40,073 nucleotides of DNA from a bacterium (lineage in GTDB: Bacteria > Patescibacteriota > Patescibacteriia > SG8-24). Made by a program: the position numbers and the translations under genes. The notes under the pieces were generated by a model. That model ran no database searches. It was given only the letters and a program-made list of their open reading frames with translations, and was not told the DNA's origin. Shown here in pieces: positions 16,474 through 24,342 of the stretch (the stretch's first letter is position 1; every line of letters begins with the position of its first letter). The stretch spans positions 1 through 40,073 of the forward strand of contig JAKAKZ010000007.1 of assembly GCA_021824285.1 (NCBI GenBank). The letters run 5' to 3'.

Positions 16474-17427
16474 CTACGGCGCGGCATGGGTCCGACCGAT
16501 GGTCTGCATGGTCGGTTGGTGCAGCCCGTATTTTTTCTCATTAGCGGCGTAGGCGGAAAGTTCGGCTACGGTCATCTTGTCGGCGCCGGTCGGGTTATAT
16601 CCGTCGCGTATTTCCTGGCCGTCCGTGTAGCGGTCGCCGTCCGTGTCTGCTTTTTTCGGGTCCGTACCGAAGATCCGCAGCTCATCGCCGTCGCTGATGC
16701 CGTCGCCGTCCGTATCGGCCTTGTGCGGGTCGAGCCCGGCCAGCCGCTCCTCATCGAAGGTCAGACCGTCATGGTCCGTGTCCGAAGTCGGCGTTTCAGC
16801 CGTGGCGGTCGGCGGCGGCGCCGGCAGGCGGATGCTCGGACCGTCCGGTCGCGGCGGTGATCCGCCGGAGGCTAGGGCCGGGTCATACCCGTCTGGCGTC
16901 AGCAGGTGATCGCCGGGAGCCATGCTGTAGAGGCTGCCTTCCAGCGTGAACCTGATCTCGTAGCCGCCGGCGGTGAGCCGGTAGGCATATGGTTGTCGGC
17001 TCGATGGGTCCTTGGGGATGGAGGCGAGCAGTTTCGGCACCAGGGTCTCGAGCCGTTCCGGATAGCTGCCGCTCCGCTGATAGTAGGTGACGAGCGCCAG
17101 GCGGATGAGGTTGACGTCGCGATAACGGGCCTCGTCGCGCTGCACTGTTCCGGTCTGCCGATCCAAGCCGGTCGGCGAAGAGGTCGGAGCGGTTCCGGCA
17201 TATCCGCCATCTGTGTCTTTTACGCCGGATGGGGCATTAAAAGGAGCGACAGTCTGTTTGGCCGCAAGAAAGACGACGATGCCGATTGCGGCCACGAGCA
17301 CGAGGCTGCCGCTGATGCTCACGAGCAGCGCGCGACGCCTGGTCCAGGCCGATGGTCGGACCAGTCCGGCGGCTTTTTTCGCCCAAACGCTGAGCTTATT
17401 CGTGGTCGTGGCAGGCGGAATATCCAT
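16474..17427 (-). CDS. Membrane-anchored protein with GspG/pilin-like segment and TSP3-type calcium-binding repeats
   Basis: TM LLVSISGSLVLVAAIGIVVFLAA; RDVNLIRLALVTYYQRSGSYPERLETLVPKLLASIPKDPSS..YAYRL; DTDHDGLTFDEERLAGLDPHKADTDGDGISDGDELRIFGTDPKKADTDGDRYTDGQEI. Confidence 0.8.
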   Translation of the reverse strand: MDIPPATTTNKLSVWAKKAAGLVRPSAWTRRRALLVSISGSLVLVAAIGIVVFLAAKQTVAPFNAPSGVKDTDGGYAGTAPTSSPTGLDRQTGTVQRDEARYRDVNLIRLALVTYYQRSGSYPERLETLVPKLLASIPKDPSSRQPYAYRLTAGGYEIRFTLEGSLYSMAPGDHLLTPDGYDPALASGGSPPRPDGPSIRLPAPPPTATAETPTSDTDHDGLTFDEERLAGLDPHKADTDGDGISDGDELRIFGTDPKKADTDGDRYTDGQEIRDGYNPTGADKMTVAELSAYAANEKKYGLHQPTMQTIGRTHAAP

Positions 17428-17433
17428 GGCTGG

Positions 17434-17442
17434 AGTATAGCA
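17434..17442 (-). promoter_or_regulatory. Extended -10 TGCTATACT, leaderless spacing
   Basis: Minus strand: TGCTATACT-CCAGCC-ATG, 6 nt from hexamer to start codon. Confidence 0.5.
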
Positions 17443-17562
17443 TTTTTTTGTACGTGGTCCGGTACGGCGGGACGGCGATGCGCTTCCCTCCGCCGTTGAC
17501 CTTTACTTCAGAATGCGTTAGTTTCCTGCCAGAAGTTCTTTTTCGCTGAAAGGCAGAAAGCG

Positions 17563-18120
17563 ATGTCGATGCCGTCCGCACGTCTTTTCGTGGCGCTTTT
17601 GGGCGCTGTCGCGCTCGGAGGCTGTGTCAGCCACCAGGAAGCCTTCCGGCGCCAAGCCGCACAGCCGCCGGTGCCTCTGGCTCCGGACGTGGTGTCCCGG
17701 CTGGCGGTCAGCCTGCCGGACTACTCCTGGTCCGTCGTGCGCGGGCCGTCGGAGGATAATCCGTTGGCCGTCCTGCGGCTGGCCCAGCCGGCGATGCACG
17801 CCTACGTCGAGATTACCGGCGTCAGGTTCACGGCCGGTACGCCGGTCGAGGCCGCGGAACTCATGCGGCAGCAGGTGGTCGCCCGCGGCCTCGTGCCGAC
17901 CGAGTGGCAAGACGCGTCCGACGGTTCCCGGGCCTCCTTCCGGTTCGAGGCGGCGGTCAACAGCGGTCAGCGGGTGACGGTCCGCTTCGTGGCGCGGCGC
18001 ATCGCTGGCTTGCCCGACGGCCTTTTCTACGTCGTGGGCACTTGGCCCAGTTCCGACGAAGATGACCTCGGCTTGCCGCCGTTCTTTGCCGTGATTGTCG
18101 ATTCTCTGGTCTTCCGATAA
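17563..18120 (+). CDS. Putative lipoprotein
   Basis: Lipobox ARLFVALLGAVALGGC; 185 aa; terminator directly downstream. Confidence 0.7.
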   Translation: MSMPSARLFVALLGAVALGGCVSHQEAFRRQAAQPPVPLAPDVVSRLAVSLPDYSWSVVRGPSEDNPLAVLRLAQPAMHAYVEITGVRFTAGTPVEAAELMRQQVVARGLVPTEWQDASDGSRASFRFEAAVNSGQRVTVRFVARRIAGLPDGLFYVVGTWPSSDEDDLGLPPFFAVIVDSLVFR

Positions 18121-18125
18121 CTGAA

Positions 18126-18153
18126 ACGGCCCGCTTCCGGCGGGCCGTTTTTC
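18126..18153. terminator. Intrinsic terminator between convergent genes
   Basis: acggcccgc-ttcc-ggcgggccgttttt. Confidence 0.85.
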
Positions 18154-18172
18154 CGTTTATGCGCGAGACCGA

Positions 18173-19117
18173 TCAGGCTATGTCCCGCAGGACCTTTTCG
18201 AGATCAGACTCGACGCTGATGCGCGACAGGTGCTCGCGCAGCCGCCGGGCCCCCGGCAGACCCTTGAAATAATATACAAGATGCTTGCGGAAGCCCTTCA
18301 GGCTGCCTCCATCGGCCGCGGCATGGAGCGCGGCGTGCTCGCGGATGACGGCCAGACGTACCGCCATGTCCGGTTCCGGCAGCTCCTGGCCGGCGACGGC
18401 GGCGGCGATGCGGCGGAAAATCCAGGGGTTGCCGAGCGCTCCTCGGGCGATGAGTACGCCGGCTGCGCCGGTGGTCCGCAGCGCCGCGAGCGCGGCTTCC
18501 GGGGTAAACACGTCTCCGTTCGCGAGCACCGGAATGCTTACCCGCTCCCGTGCCCGGGCGATGGCCGCCCAGTCCGCGATGCCGGCGTAGCCCTGCTCCT
18601 TGGTGCGTCCATGGATCGAGATCAGATCCGCGCCCGCCTCTTCGATGCGCGGCGCGAAATCCAGTACCTCCTCCGGGCGCGACCAGCCGAGGCGCATCTT
18701 CACCGACACCGGCCGCGGCGTGGCTTTCTTGGCCGCGCGCAGGATGTCGGCCGCAGCCTCGGGTTGGCGCATCAGCGCCGCGCCGTTGAAGTTGCAGGTG
18801 ATCTTGGTCGCCGGACAGCCCATGTTGATGTCGAAGGCGTCCGGCGCGTAGAGCCGGTCGATTGTCTCGATTGCCCGGGCCATCGTTTCCGGGTCGGAAC
18901 CGAAGACCTGCTGGACGATGGGTCGTTCTTCCTCCTCGAAACGCGTCATGCCCAGGGTTTTGGCGTTGCCGTGGACGACCGCGTCGGCGCTGACCATCTC
19001 CCGGAACACGTAGGGTGCGCCGTGCCTTTTGGCGATACGGCAAAAGGCCGAATCCGTGAGGTCGGCCATGGGGGAGAGGGCAATGATGGGTTTTGGGGCC
19101 TTGCGCCAGTCGAGCAT
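18173..19117 (-). CDS. dus: tRNA-dihydrouridine synthase
   Basis: PIIALSPMADLTDSAFCRIAKRHGAPYVFREMVSADAV; DINMGCPATKI; ISIHGRTKEQGYAG; ATG at 19117 preferred over the TTG at 19159. Confidence 0.88.
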   Translation of the reverse strand: MLDWRKAPKPIIALSPMADLTDSAFCRIAKRHGAPYVFREMVSADAVVHGNAKTLGMTRFEEEERPIVQQVFGSDPETMARAIETIDRLYAPDAFDINMGCPATKITCNFNGAALMRQPEAAADILRAAKKATPRPVSVKMRLGWSRPEEVLDFAPRIEEAGADLISIHGRTKEQGYAGIADWAAIARARERVSIPVLANGDVFTPEAALAALRTTGAAGVLIARGALGNPWIFRRIAAAVAGQELPEPDMAVRLAVIREHAALHAAADGGSLKGFRKHLVYYFKGLPGARRLREHLSRISVESDLEKVLRDIA

Positions 19118-19220
19118 ACTCTGACCGCTGAGCTTAGCCTCTTTTTGGGCCGCAGTCAATCGGAAGCGACCGAATGACGGTTGTTGCTTATGCTCAAAAG
19201 GGGTACAATTAAGCGGTAGC

Positions 19221-19226
19221 TATACT
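19221..19226 (+). promoter_or_regulatory. -10 element TATACT, leaderless spacing
   Basis: GCTATACT-TTATAT-ATG; 6 nt from hexamer to ATG at 19233. Confidence 0.5.
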
Positions 19227-19232
19227 TTATAT

Positions 19233-20957
19233 ATGCCCAAGTTTTCCCGTCGGACGTACATCCTGGTCGGTTTGGCTGCGCTGGTCATCGGGGCTATCGT
19301 GTATGTCCGTTGGACAAAACCCAAGGTCAAGCCGCAGACCGAGGCCGTATCCCGTGGCACGGTCATTTCCGAAATTTCCGTTACCGGCTCGATCGCCGCC
19401 AAGACCAAGGTGACTCTCCAGCCGGAGGCCGTCGGAAAGGTCACCAAGATTTTCGTCAAAGAAGGTGATTCGGTCACCGCCGGTGACTCGCTCATGGCGC
19501 TCGACGACCGCGACGTCACCGCACGGGTGGCGGCCCAACGGGCATCGCTTGAGGCCGCCCAGGCCCAGCTGGACCAGCTCCGCGCCGGCGCCACGGCCCA
19601 GGAGATCCGTGTCGCCCAAGCGGCCGTCGATACGGCAGCCAGTCAGCGCGATGCCGCGCGTGCCACCGAATCCGACGCGCAGGTCGCCCTAGATAACGCC
19701 AGCAAGAACTTCGAGGCCGTGAAGGCCCGCGCCGCCAGCTACCTCAAGAGCCGCGTCGACGCTTTCCTGGTCGATTACGATCAGGCCGCTTACGTAGCCG
19801 CGGATTCGGTCAACCGCCTGACGACGGCGCTCTACACCAGCACCAACCAGCTGTCGTTCTATTCCTCGAGCGCCCAGGACCAGTCGCAGGCCGAGTTTTC
19901 GCGCGGTGCGGCGAAAGCCACCCTGCCGCACCTGCAGGATGCGGTCACGTCCGTGAAGGCGAAGGGCGATGACACGGGAGTCGCCGACGGCTGGGCCGGC
20001 ATCATGGCCGATCTCGCGGTGGTCAACGGTCACGTCAACGACAGCGCCGCAGTGCTGAACTACGCTCCGACACTGTCATCCACCACCCTTTCTACCTATC
20101 AGGCCAACGTCAACACCGCGCAGTCCAACATGAATACGGTCATGCAGAAGCTGACGACGGACAAGACCGGCCTGGACACCCAGGAGAAGACCAACGCCGC
20201 CGATATCCAGACCGCCCAGACCGCGCTCTCGAACGCGCAGGCTGCGCTGACCGCGGCAAGCAATTCCGTCCGGTCCGCGGAAAATTCCCTGGCGCAGGCG
20301 CAGGCGAATCTGGAACTCAAGCGCGCCCCGACCAGGCCAGAGTCCATTGAAGCCCAGCTGGCGCGGGTGCATGCCGAAGCCGCCGCGTTGGACGGCCTGC
20401 TGACCGAACTTTCCAAGCGCACCATCCGCGCTTCCATTGACGCCATCGTGACCGACATCCCGGTGACCGTGGGCGAGAATGTCGCGCCGGGACAGCCGGT
20501 CGTGGTGCTCAACACCAAAGGCAATTTCGAGATCATCGCCAACGTTTCGGAAATCGACATCGCTAAGGTAAAAGTCGGTGATCCGGTCAGCATCACGCTC
20601 GACGCTTTCCCGAAGGACCAGACCTGGACCGGCAAAGTCCTCTCCATCCAGCCGGCCGAAAAGGTCGTCGAGGGCGTCGTCTTCTACGAGACCAAGGTGC
20701 TGTTCGATGCCGAAGACGCGCGCCTGCGTTCCGGCATGACCGCGAACCTGGAGATCGAAGCCGGCCGCCGCGACAACGTCCTTCGTCTGCCGATCCGCGC
20801 CCTCAAGGAGACTGCGGGCCGCAAGTTTGTCGAGGTCCTGAAGAATGGCCAGACCGCCCAGACTGACGTCACTATCGGCCTTGAGAACACCAACTACGTG
20901 GAGGTGCTCTCCGGCGTAGCAGAAGGCGACCAGGTGGTCGTCGGCACCGCACAATGA
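19233..20957 (+). CDS. MacA/HlyD-like periplasmic adaptor-type protein with extended coiled coil
   Basis: Single N-terminal TM; biotinyl-lipoyl-like halves (TLQPEAVGKVTKIFVKEGDSVTAGDSLMALDDRD / RTIRASIDAIVTDIPVTVGENVAPGQPVVVL); long Ala/Gln/Asn-rich coiled coil. Confidence 0.85.
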   Translation: MPKFSRRTYILVGLAALVIGAIVYVRWTKPKVKPQTEAVSRGTVISEISVTGSIAAKTKVTLQPEAVGKVTKIFVKEGDSVTAGDSLMALDDRDVTARVAAQRASLEAAQAQLDQLRAGATAQEIRVAQAAVDTAASQRDAARATESDAQVALDNASKNFEAVKARAASYLKSRVDAFLVDYDQAAYVAADSVNRLTTALYTSTNQLSFYSSSAQDQSQAEFSRGAAKATLPHLQDAVTSVKAKGDDTGVADGWAGIMADLAVVNGHVNDSAAVLNYAPTLSSTTLSTYQANVNTAQSNMNTVMQKLTTDKTGLDTQEKTNAADIQTAQTALSNAQAALTAASNSVRSAENSLAQAQANLELKRAPTRPESIEAQLARVHAEAAALDGLLTELSKRTIRASIDAIVTDIPVTVGENVAPGQPVVVLNTKGNFEIIANVSEIDIAKVKVGDPVSITLDAFPKDQTWTGKVLSIQPAEKVVEGVVFYETKVLFDAEDARLRSGMTANLEIEAGRRDNVLRLPIRALKETAGRKFVEVLKNGQTAQTDVTIGLENTNYVEVLSGVAEGDQVVVGTAQ

Positions 20958-21021
20958 TTTAAGGTTTGGAAGTATGGAGTAGCGCCGCTCCGAACTCCCG
21001 CACCTCCGCACCTCCATCCAA

Positions 21022-21699
21022 ATGCCGCCCCTCATCCGTCTCGAGCATCTCGTCAAGGAATATAGCGACAGCGAGCAGCCCGTGCTCGCGCTTGATGGCG
21101 TTGACTTGACCATCGAAGCCGGTGACTTCGTGGCCATCATGGGTCCGTCCGGCTGCGGCAAGTCCACGCTCATGCACCTGCTCGGCTTCCTGCTTTCGCC
21201 GAGCTCCGGCAAGTATTTTTTGGAGGGCAAGGACGCCTCGAGCCTCACGGATGACGAACGGGCAGATATCCGCAACCGCCGAATCGGCTTCGTCTTCCAG
21301 AGCTTCAACCTGCTGCCGCGCACCAGCGTGCTCGACAATGTGCTGCTGCCGGTCGAGTATATGCCCGACGCGGACCGGGCGGCCGCCCGCAAGCGTGCGC
21401 TCGAGCTGCTTAAGCTGGTCAAGCTGAGCCATCGGCTGAACGCGAATCCCAACCAGCTCTCGGGCGGCGAGCAGCAGCGCGCCGCCATCGCCCGCGCGCT
21501 CATCAACCGGCCGGCACTGATTCTGGCCGACGAGCCGACCGGCAACCTCGACTCTAAGACCTCCGATGAGGTCATGGACCTGCTTTCCGAACTGCACCAT
21601 GAAGGCCACACGATCGTCATGGTGACCCACGAGGAGGAGATCGCGGCGCGGGCGCACCGCACCATCCGCATGAAGGACGGCCGCATCGTCTCTTCCTGA
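21022..21699 (+). CDS. MacB/LolD-type ABC transporter ATP-binding protein
   Basis: MGPSGCGKSTLMHLLGFL, LSGGEQQRAAIARALINRPALILADEPTGNLDSKTSDEVM. Confidence 0.93.
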   Translation: MPPLIRLEHLVKEYSDSEQPVLALDGVDLTIEAGDFVAIMGPSGCGKSTLMHLLGFLLSPSSGKYFLEGKDASSLTDDERADIRNRRIGFVFQSFNLLPRTSVLDNVLLPVEYMPDADRAAARKRALELLKLVKLSHRLNANPNQLSGGEQQRAAIARALINRPALILADEPTGNLDSKTSDEVMDLLSELHHEGHTIVMVTHEEEIAARAHRTIRMKDGRIVSS

Positions 21700-21700
21700 T

Positions 21701-22939
21701 ATGGCCCTCCTGCCGGTCGCGGACATCATTTACTCGGTCCGGACGCTCTCGGCCGCCAAAAGCCGGACTCTGCTCACCATGCTCGGCATCATCATCGGGG
21801 TGATGTCGGTCGTGGCCGTGGCCTCCGTCGGCCAGAGCGCGCAGGACCTGGTACTCGGCGAAGTGCAGGCCGTGGGCGCCAACCGCATCAGCATCTTCCC
21901 GGGCGGCAGCCAGGAAAACACGCCGCCGCCCATCGTCATGGGCATCGTCTCGACCACGCTTACGGAGCGCGATTACCGCGCCATTCGCGACCTGCCGCAC
22001 GTCGTCGTCGGCTCGCCGATCGTCACCTCCGTGGCGTCGCTGACCTATAAGGAAAAATCTTTCATGGTTCAGGTCTGGGGAGTGGGGGAGGAGTTCCCGG
22101 CCCTGCAGGACGCCAGGATCGCCAGCGGCCGCTTCTTCTCGCGCAGCGACGTCGAGTCCTACGGCCATCTGGCGGTGCTCGGCAGCAAAGCGGCCACGGA
22201 TCTGTTCGGCGACGAGGATCCGGTCAACAAGACCATCCGCCTCAAGGATGCGGCCTTCCAGGTGGTCGGCGTGCTCCAGGAGCGCGGCTCCTCCATCGGC
22301 CAGGGCCAGGACAGCCAGATTTTCATTCCCGTGACCACGGCCCAGAAGCTGATTCTCGGCATCACCTACATCAACGCCGCCTCCGTCAAGGTGGACGCCT
22401 CGAATCACGTGACGCAGGCCATCGATGACATCAAGTACACGCTGCGCCGCCGGCACCACATCACCGATCCGGCCAAGGACGATTTTTCGGTCCGTTCGGC
22501 CGACACGGCCATCGGCATCCTCGACAGCATCACGACCGTCATCAACGTCTTCTTGCTGGTCGTGACCGCCATTTCGCTCGTGGTCGGCGGCATCAATATC
22601 ATGAACATCATGTACGTCGCGGTTAGGGAGCGGACGCGCGAGGTCGGCCTGCGCAAGGCGCTCGGGGCGCGGTCGCGCCGCATCTTCCTGCAGTTCCTGG
22701 CGGAGAGCTCGATGATTTCGCTCTCCGGCGGCCTGATCGGCCTGGCGCTCGGCGCGGCGATCGCCTACGGCATCACGCTCGTGGCCGTGCAGTACGGGCT
22801 CGACTGGTCGTTCTCCCTGTCCGTTCCCGCCATCGCCGCGGCGCTTTCGGTCTCCACCGTGATCGGCCTGGTTTTCGGCGTGGCGCCGGCCATGGCCGCG
22901 GCCCGGCTCGACGCCATCCGCGCCCTGCGTTACGAGTGA
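21701..22939 (+). CDS. MacB/FtsX-family ABC transporter permease 1
   Basis: AAKSRTLLTMLGIIIGVMSVVAVASVGQSAQ; ISLVVGGINIMNIMYVAVRERTREVGLRKALGARSRRIFLQFLAES. Confidence 0.92.
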   Translation: MALLPVADIIYSVRTLSAAKSRTLLTMLGIIIGVMSVVAVASVGQSAQDLVLGEVQAVGANRISIFPGGSQENTPPPIVMGIVSTTLTERDYRAIRDLPHVVVGSPIVTSVASLTYKEKSFMVQVWGVGEEFPALQDARIASGRFFSRSDVESYGHLAVLGSKAATDLFGDEDPVNKTIRLKDAAFQVVGVLQERGSSIGQGQDSQIFIPVTTAQKLILGITYINAASVKVDASNHVTQAIDDIKYTLRRRHHITDPAKDDFSVRSADTAIGILDSITTVINVFLLVVTAISLVVGGINIMNIMYVAVRERTREVGLRKALGARSRRIFLQFLAESSMISLSGGLIGLALGAAIAYGITLVAVQYGLDWSFSLSVPAIAAALSVSTVIGLVFGVAPAMAAARLDAIRALRYE

Positions 22940-22943
22940 CCCT

Positions 22944-24200
22944 ATGCAGTTCCGCGACCTCCTCCGCACGGCCCGCCGCAACCTCTGGCGCAACAAGATC
23001 CGCACCGCGCTGTCTCTTTTGGGCGTGGTCATCGGCGTGTTCTCGGTCACCCTGATCATCTCGCTCGGCGTGGCCGTGAAGGCCGCCATCGTCGATTACG
23101 TCAACAGCATGGTGGGTCCGGACCTGATTTCCGTGAATTCCGCCGTGCCCGGCGCCACGCAGGAGAACTCCATGCGTGCACTGATGATGGGCGCGGCGCC
23201 GCCGTCCATCACCTACGAGGACGTTCAGGCCCTGGCCGATCCGCGCAACCTGCCGTATGCCCTGGTCGTGAACGGCGTAGTGAGCGGCCAGGACTACGTC
23301 CGCCACGGCGATCAGGACTACCGGTCCATGCTCATTGGTTCGTCATCGACTTACCTGCAGATCCAGCCCATCATCCGGCTGGGAGAGGGACGCTTCTTTT
23401 CGGCCGATGAGGAGCTGGCCCGTGCCCCCGTGGCGGTCATCGGCAGCAGGATCGCGGAGAACCTGTTTCCGGGCCAGGACGCCATCGGCCAGAAGGTTCA
23501 CGTCAAAGATCTGTCCCTTACGGTCATCGGCGTCCTCAAGCCGGCCGGCAGCCTGCTCGGCCTGGATATCGACGCACTGGCGTTCATGCCGCTGCCGCTC
23601 ATGCAAAAGCGTCTCCTGGGCTCGGACAAGGTCCGTGAAGTGCACATCCGCGCCACCGACCAGTACCACGTGGACGGAACAATCGAGGACATCAAGCGCA
23701 CCTTGCGCCGCCGGCACCACATCACCGATCCGGCCAAGGACGACTTTATCGTCATTTCGGCGCGCGAAATGACCGACCGTCTCAACACCATCACCGACGT
23801 GATTACCTATTTCCTCGGCTTCCTGGCGGCCATCTCGCTCGTCGTCGGCGGCATCGGCATCATGAACATCATGATGGTCTCGGTCACCGAGCGCATCCGC
23901 GAAGTCGGTCTGCTCAAGGCGCTCGGCGCGCGCAACCGCGACATCTTCCTGCAGTTCCTGGCCGAGGCGGTGGCGCTGACGACGGCCGGCGGCCTGCTCG
24001 GCGGGGGATTGGGTTTCCTGCTCACCATGGTCGCTATCGCCATCATGCGTCATCAGGGCCTTAACGTGCCCTATACCGCCTCGGTCGAGGCCTTCCTAGG
24101 CGCGGCAGTCGTCGCGGCCGTGACCGGCATCGTTTTCGGCCTGCAGCCGGCGCGCCGTGCTGCGCGGTTGGAGCCCATTGCGTCGTTAAGATATGAGTAG
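22944..24200 (+). CDS. MacB/FtsX-family ABC transporter permease 2
   Basis: NKIRTALSLLGVVIGVFSVTLIISLGVAVK; ISLVVGGIGIMNIMMVSVTERIREVGLLKALGARNRDIFLQFLAEA. Confidence 0.92.
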   Translation: MQFRDLLRTARRNLWRNKIRTALSLLGVVIGVFSVTLIISLGVAVKAAIVDYVNSMVGPDLISVNSAVPGATQENSMRALMMGAAPPSITYEDVQALADPRNLPYALVVNGVVSGQDYVRHGDQDYRSMLIGSSSTYLQIQPIIRLGEGRFFSADEELARAPVAVIGSRIAENLFPGQDAIGQKVHVKDLSLTVIGVLKPAGSLLGLDIDALAFMPLPLMQKRLLGSDKVREVHIRATDQYHVDGTIEDIKRTLRRRHHITDPAKDDFIVISAREMTDRLNTITDVITYFLGFLAAISLVVGGIGIMNIMMVSVTERIREVGLLKALGARNRDIFLQFLAEAVALTTAGGLLGGGLGFLLTMVAIAIMRHQGLNVPYTASVEAFLGAAVVAAVTGIVFGLQPARRAARLEPIASLRYE

Positions 24201-24342
24201 CGGAGATGCGGATGGCCGAAGATGCGGAGGCCGGCCGTATCGCCATCGGATCACCCCATATTTCCGCGTCCCCGCCACTTCGCGTCCCCGCATCTCGTCC
24301 ACCATTGATATTTCCGCCAGTTTCCGTTACTAATAAGCCGTT

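Noticed and set aside
20076-21686. 536-aa minus-strand ORF opposite the MacA/MacB genes
   Set aside because: Antisense to two well-supported genes; composition typical of shadow frames.
21617-23089. 490-aa minus-strand ORF opposite the permeases
   Set aside because: His/Arg/Asp/Gly-rich shadow frame spanning two genes on the other strand.
22432-23750. Possible CRISPR or direct-repeat array from the 38-nt identical block
   Set aside because: Only two copies about 1.26 kb apart, both in frame within homologous permease genes; not an array.
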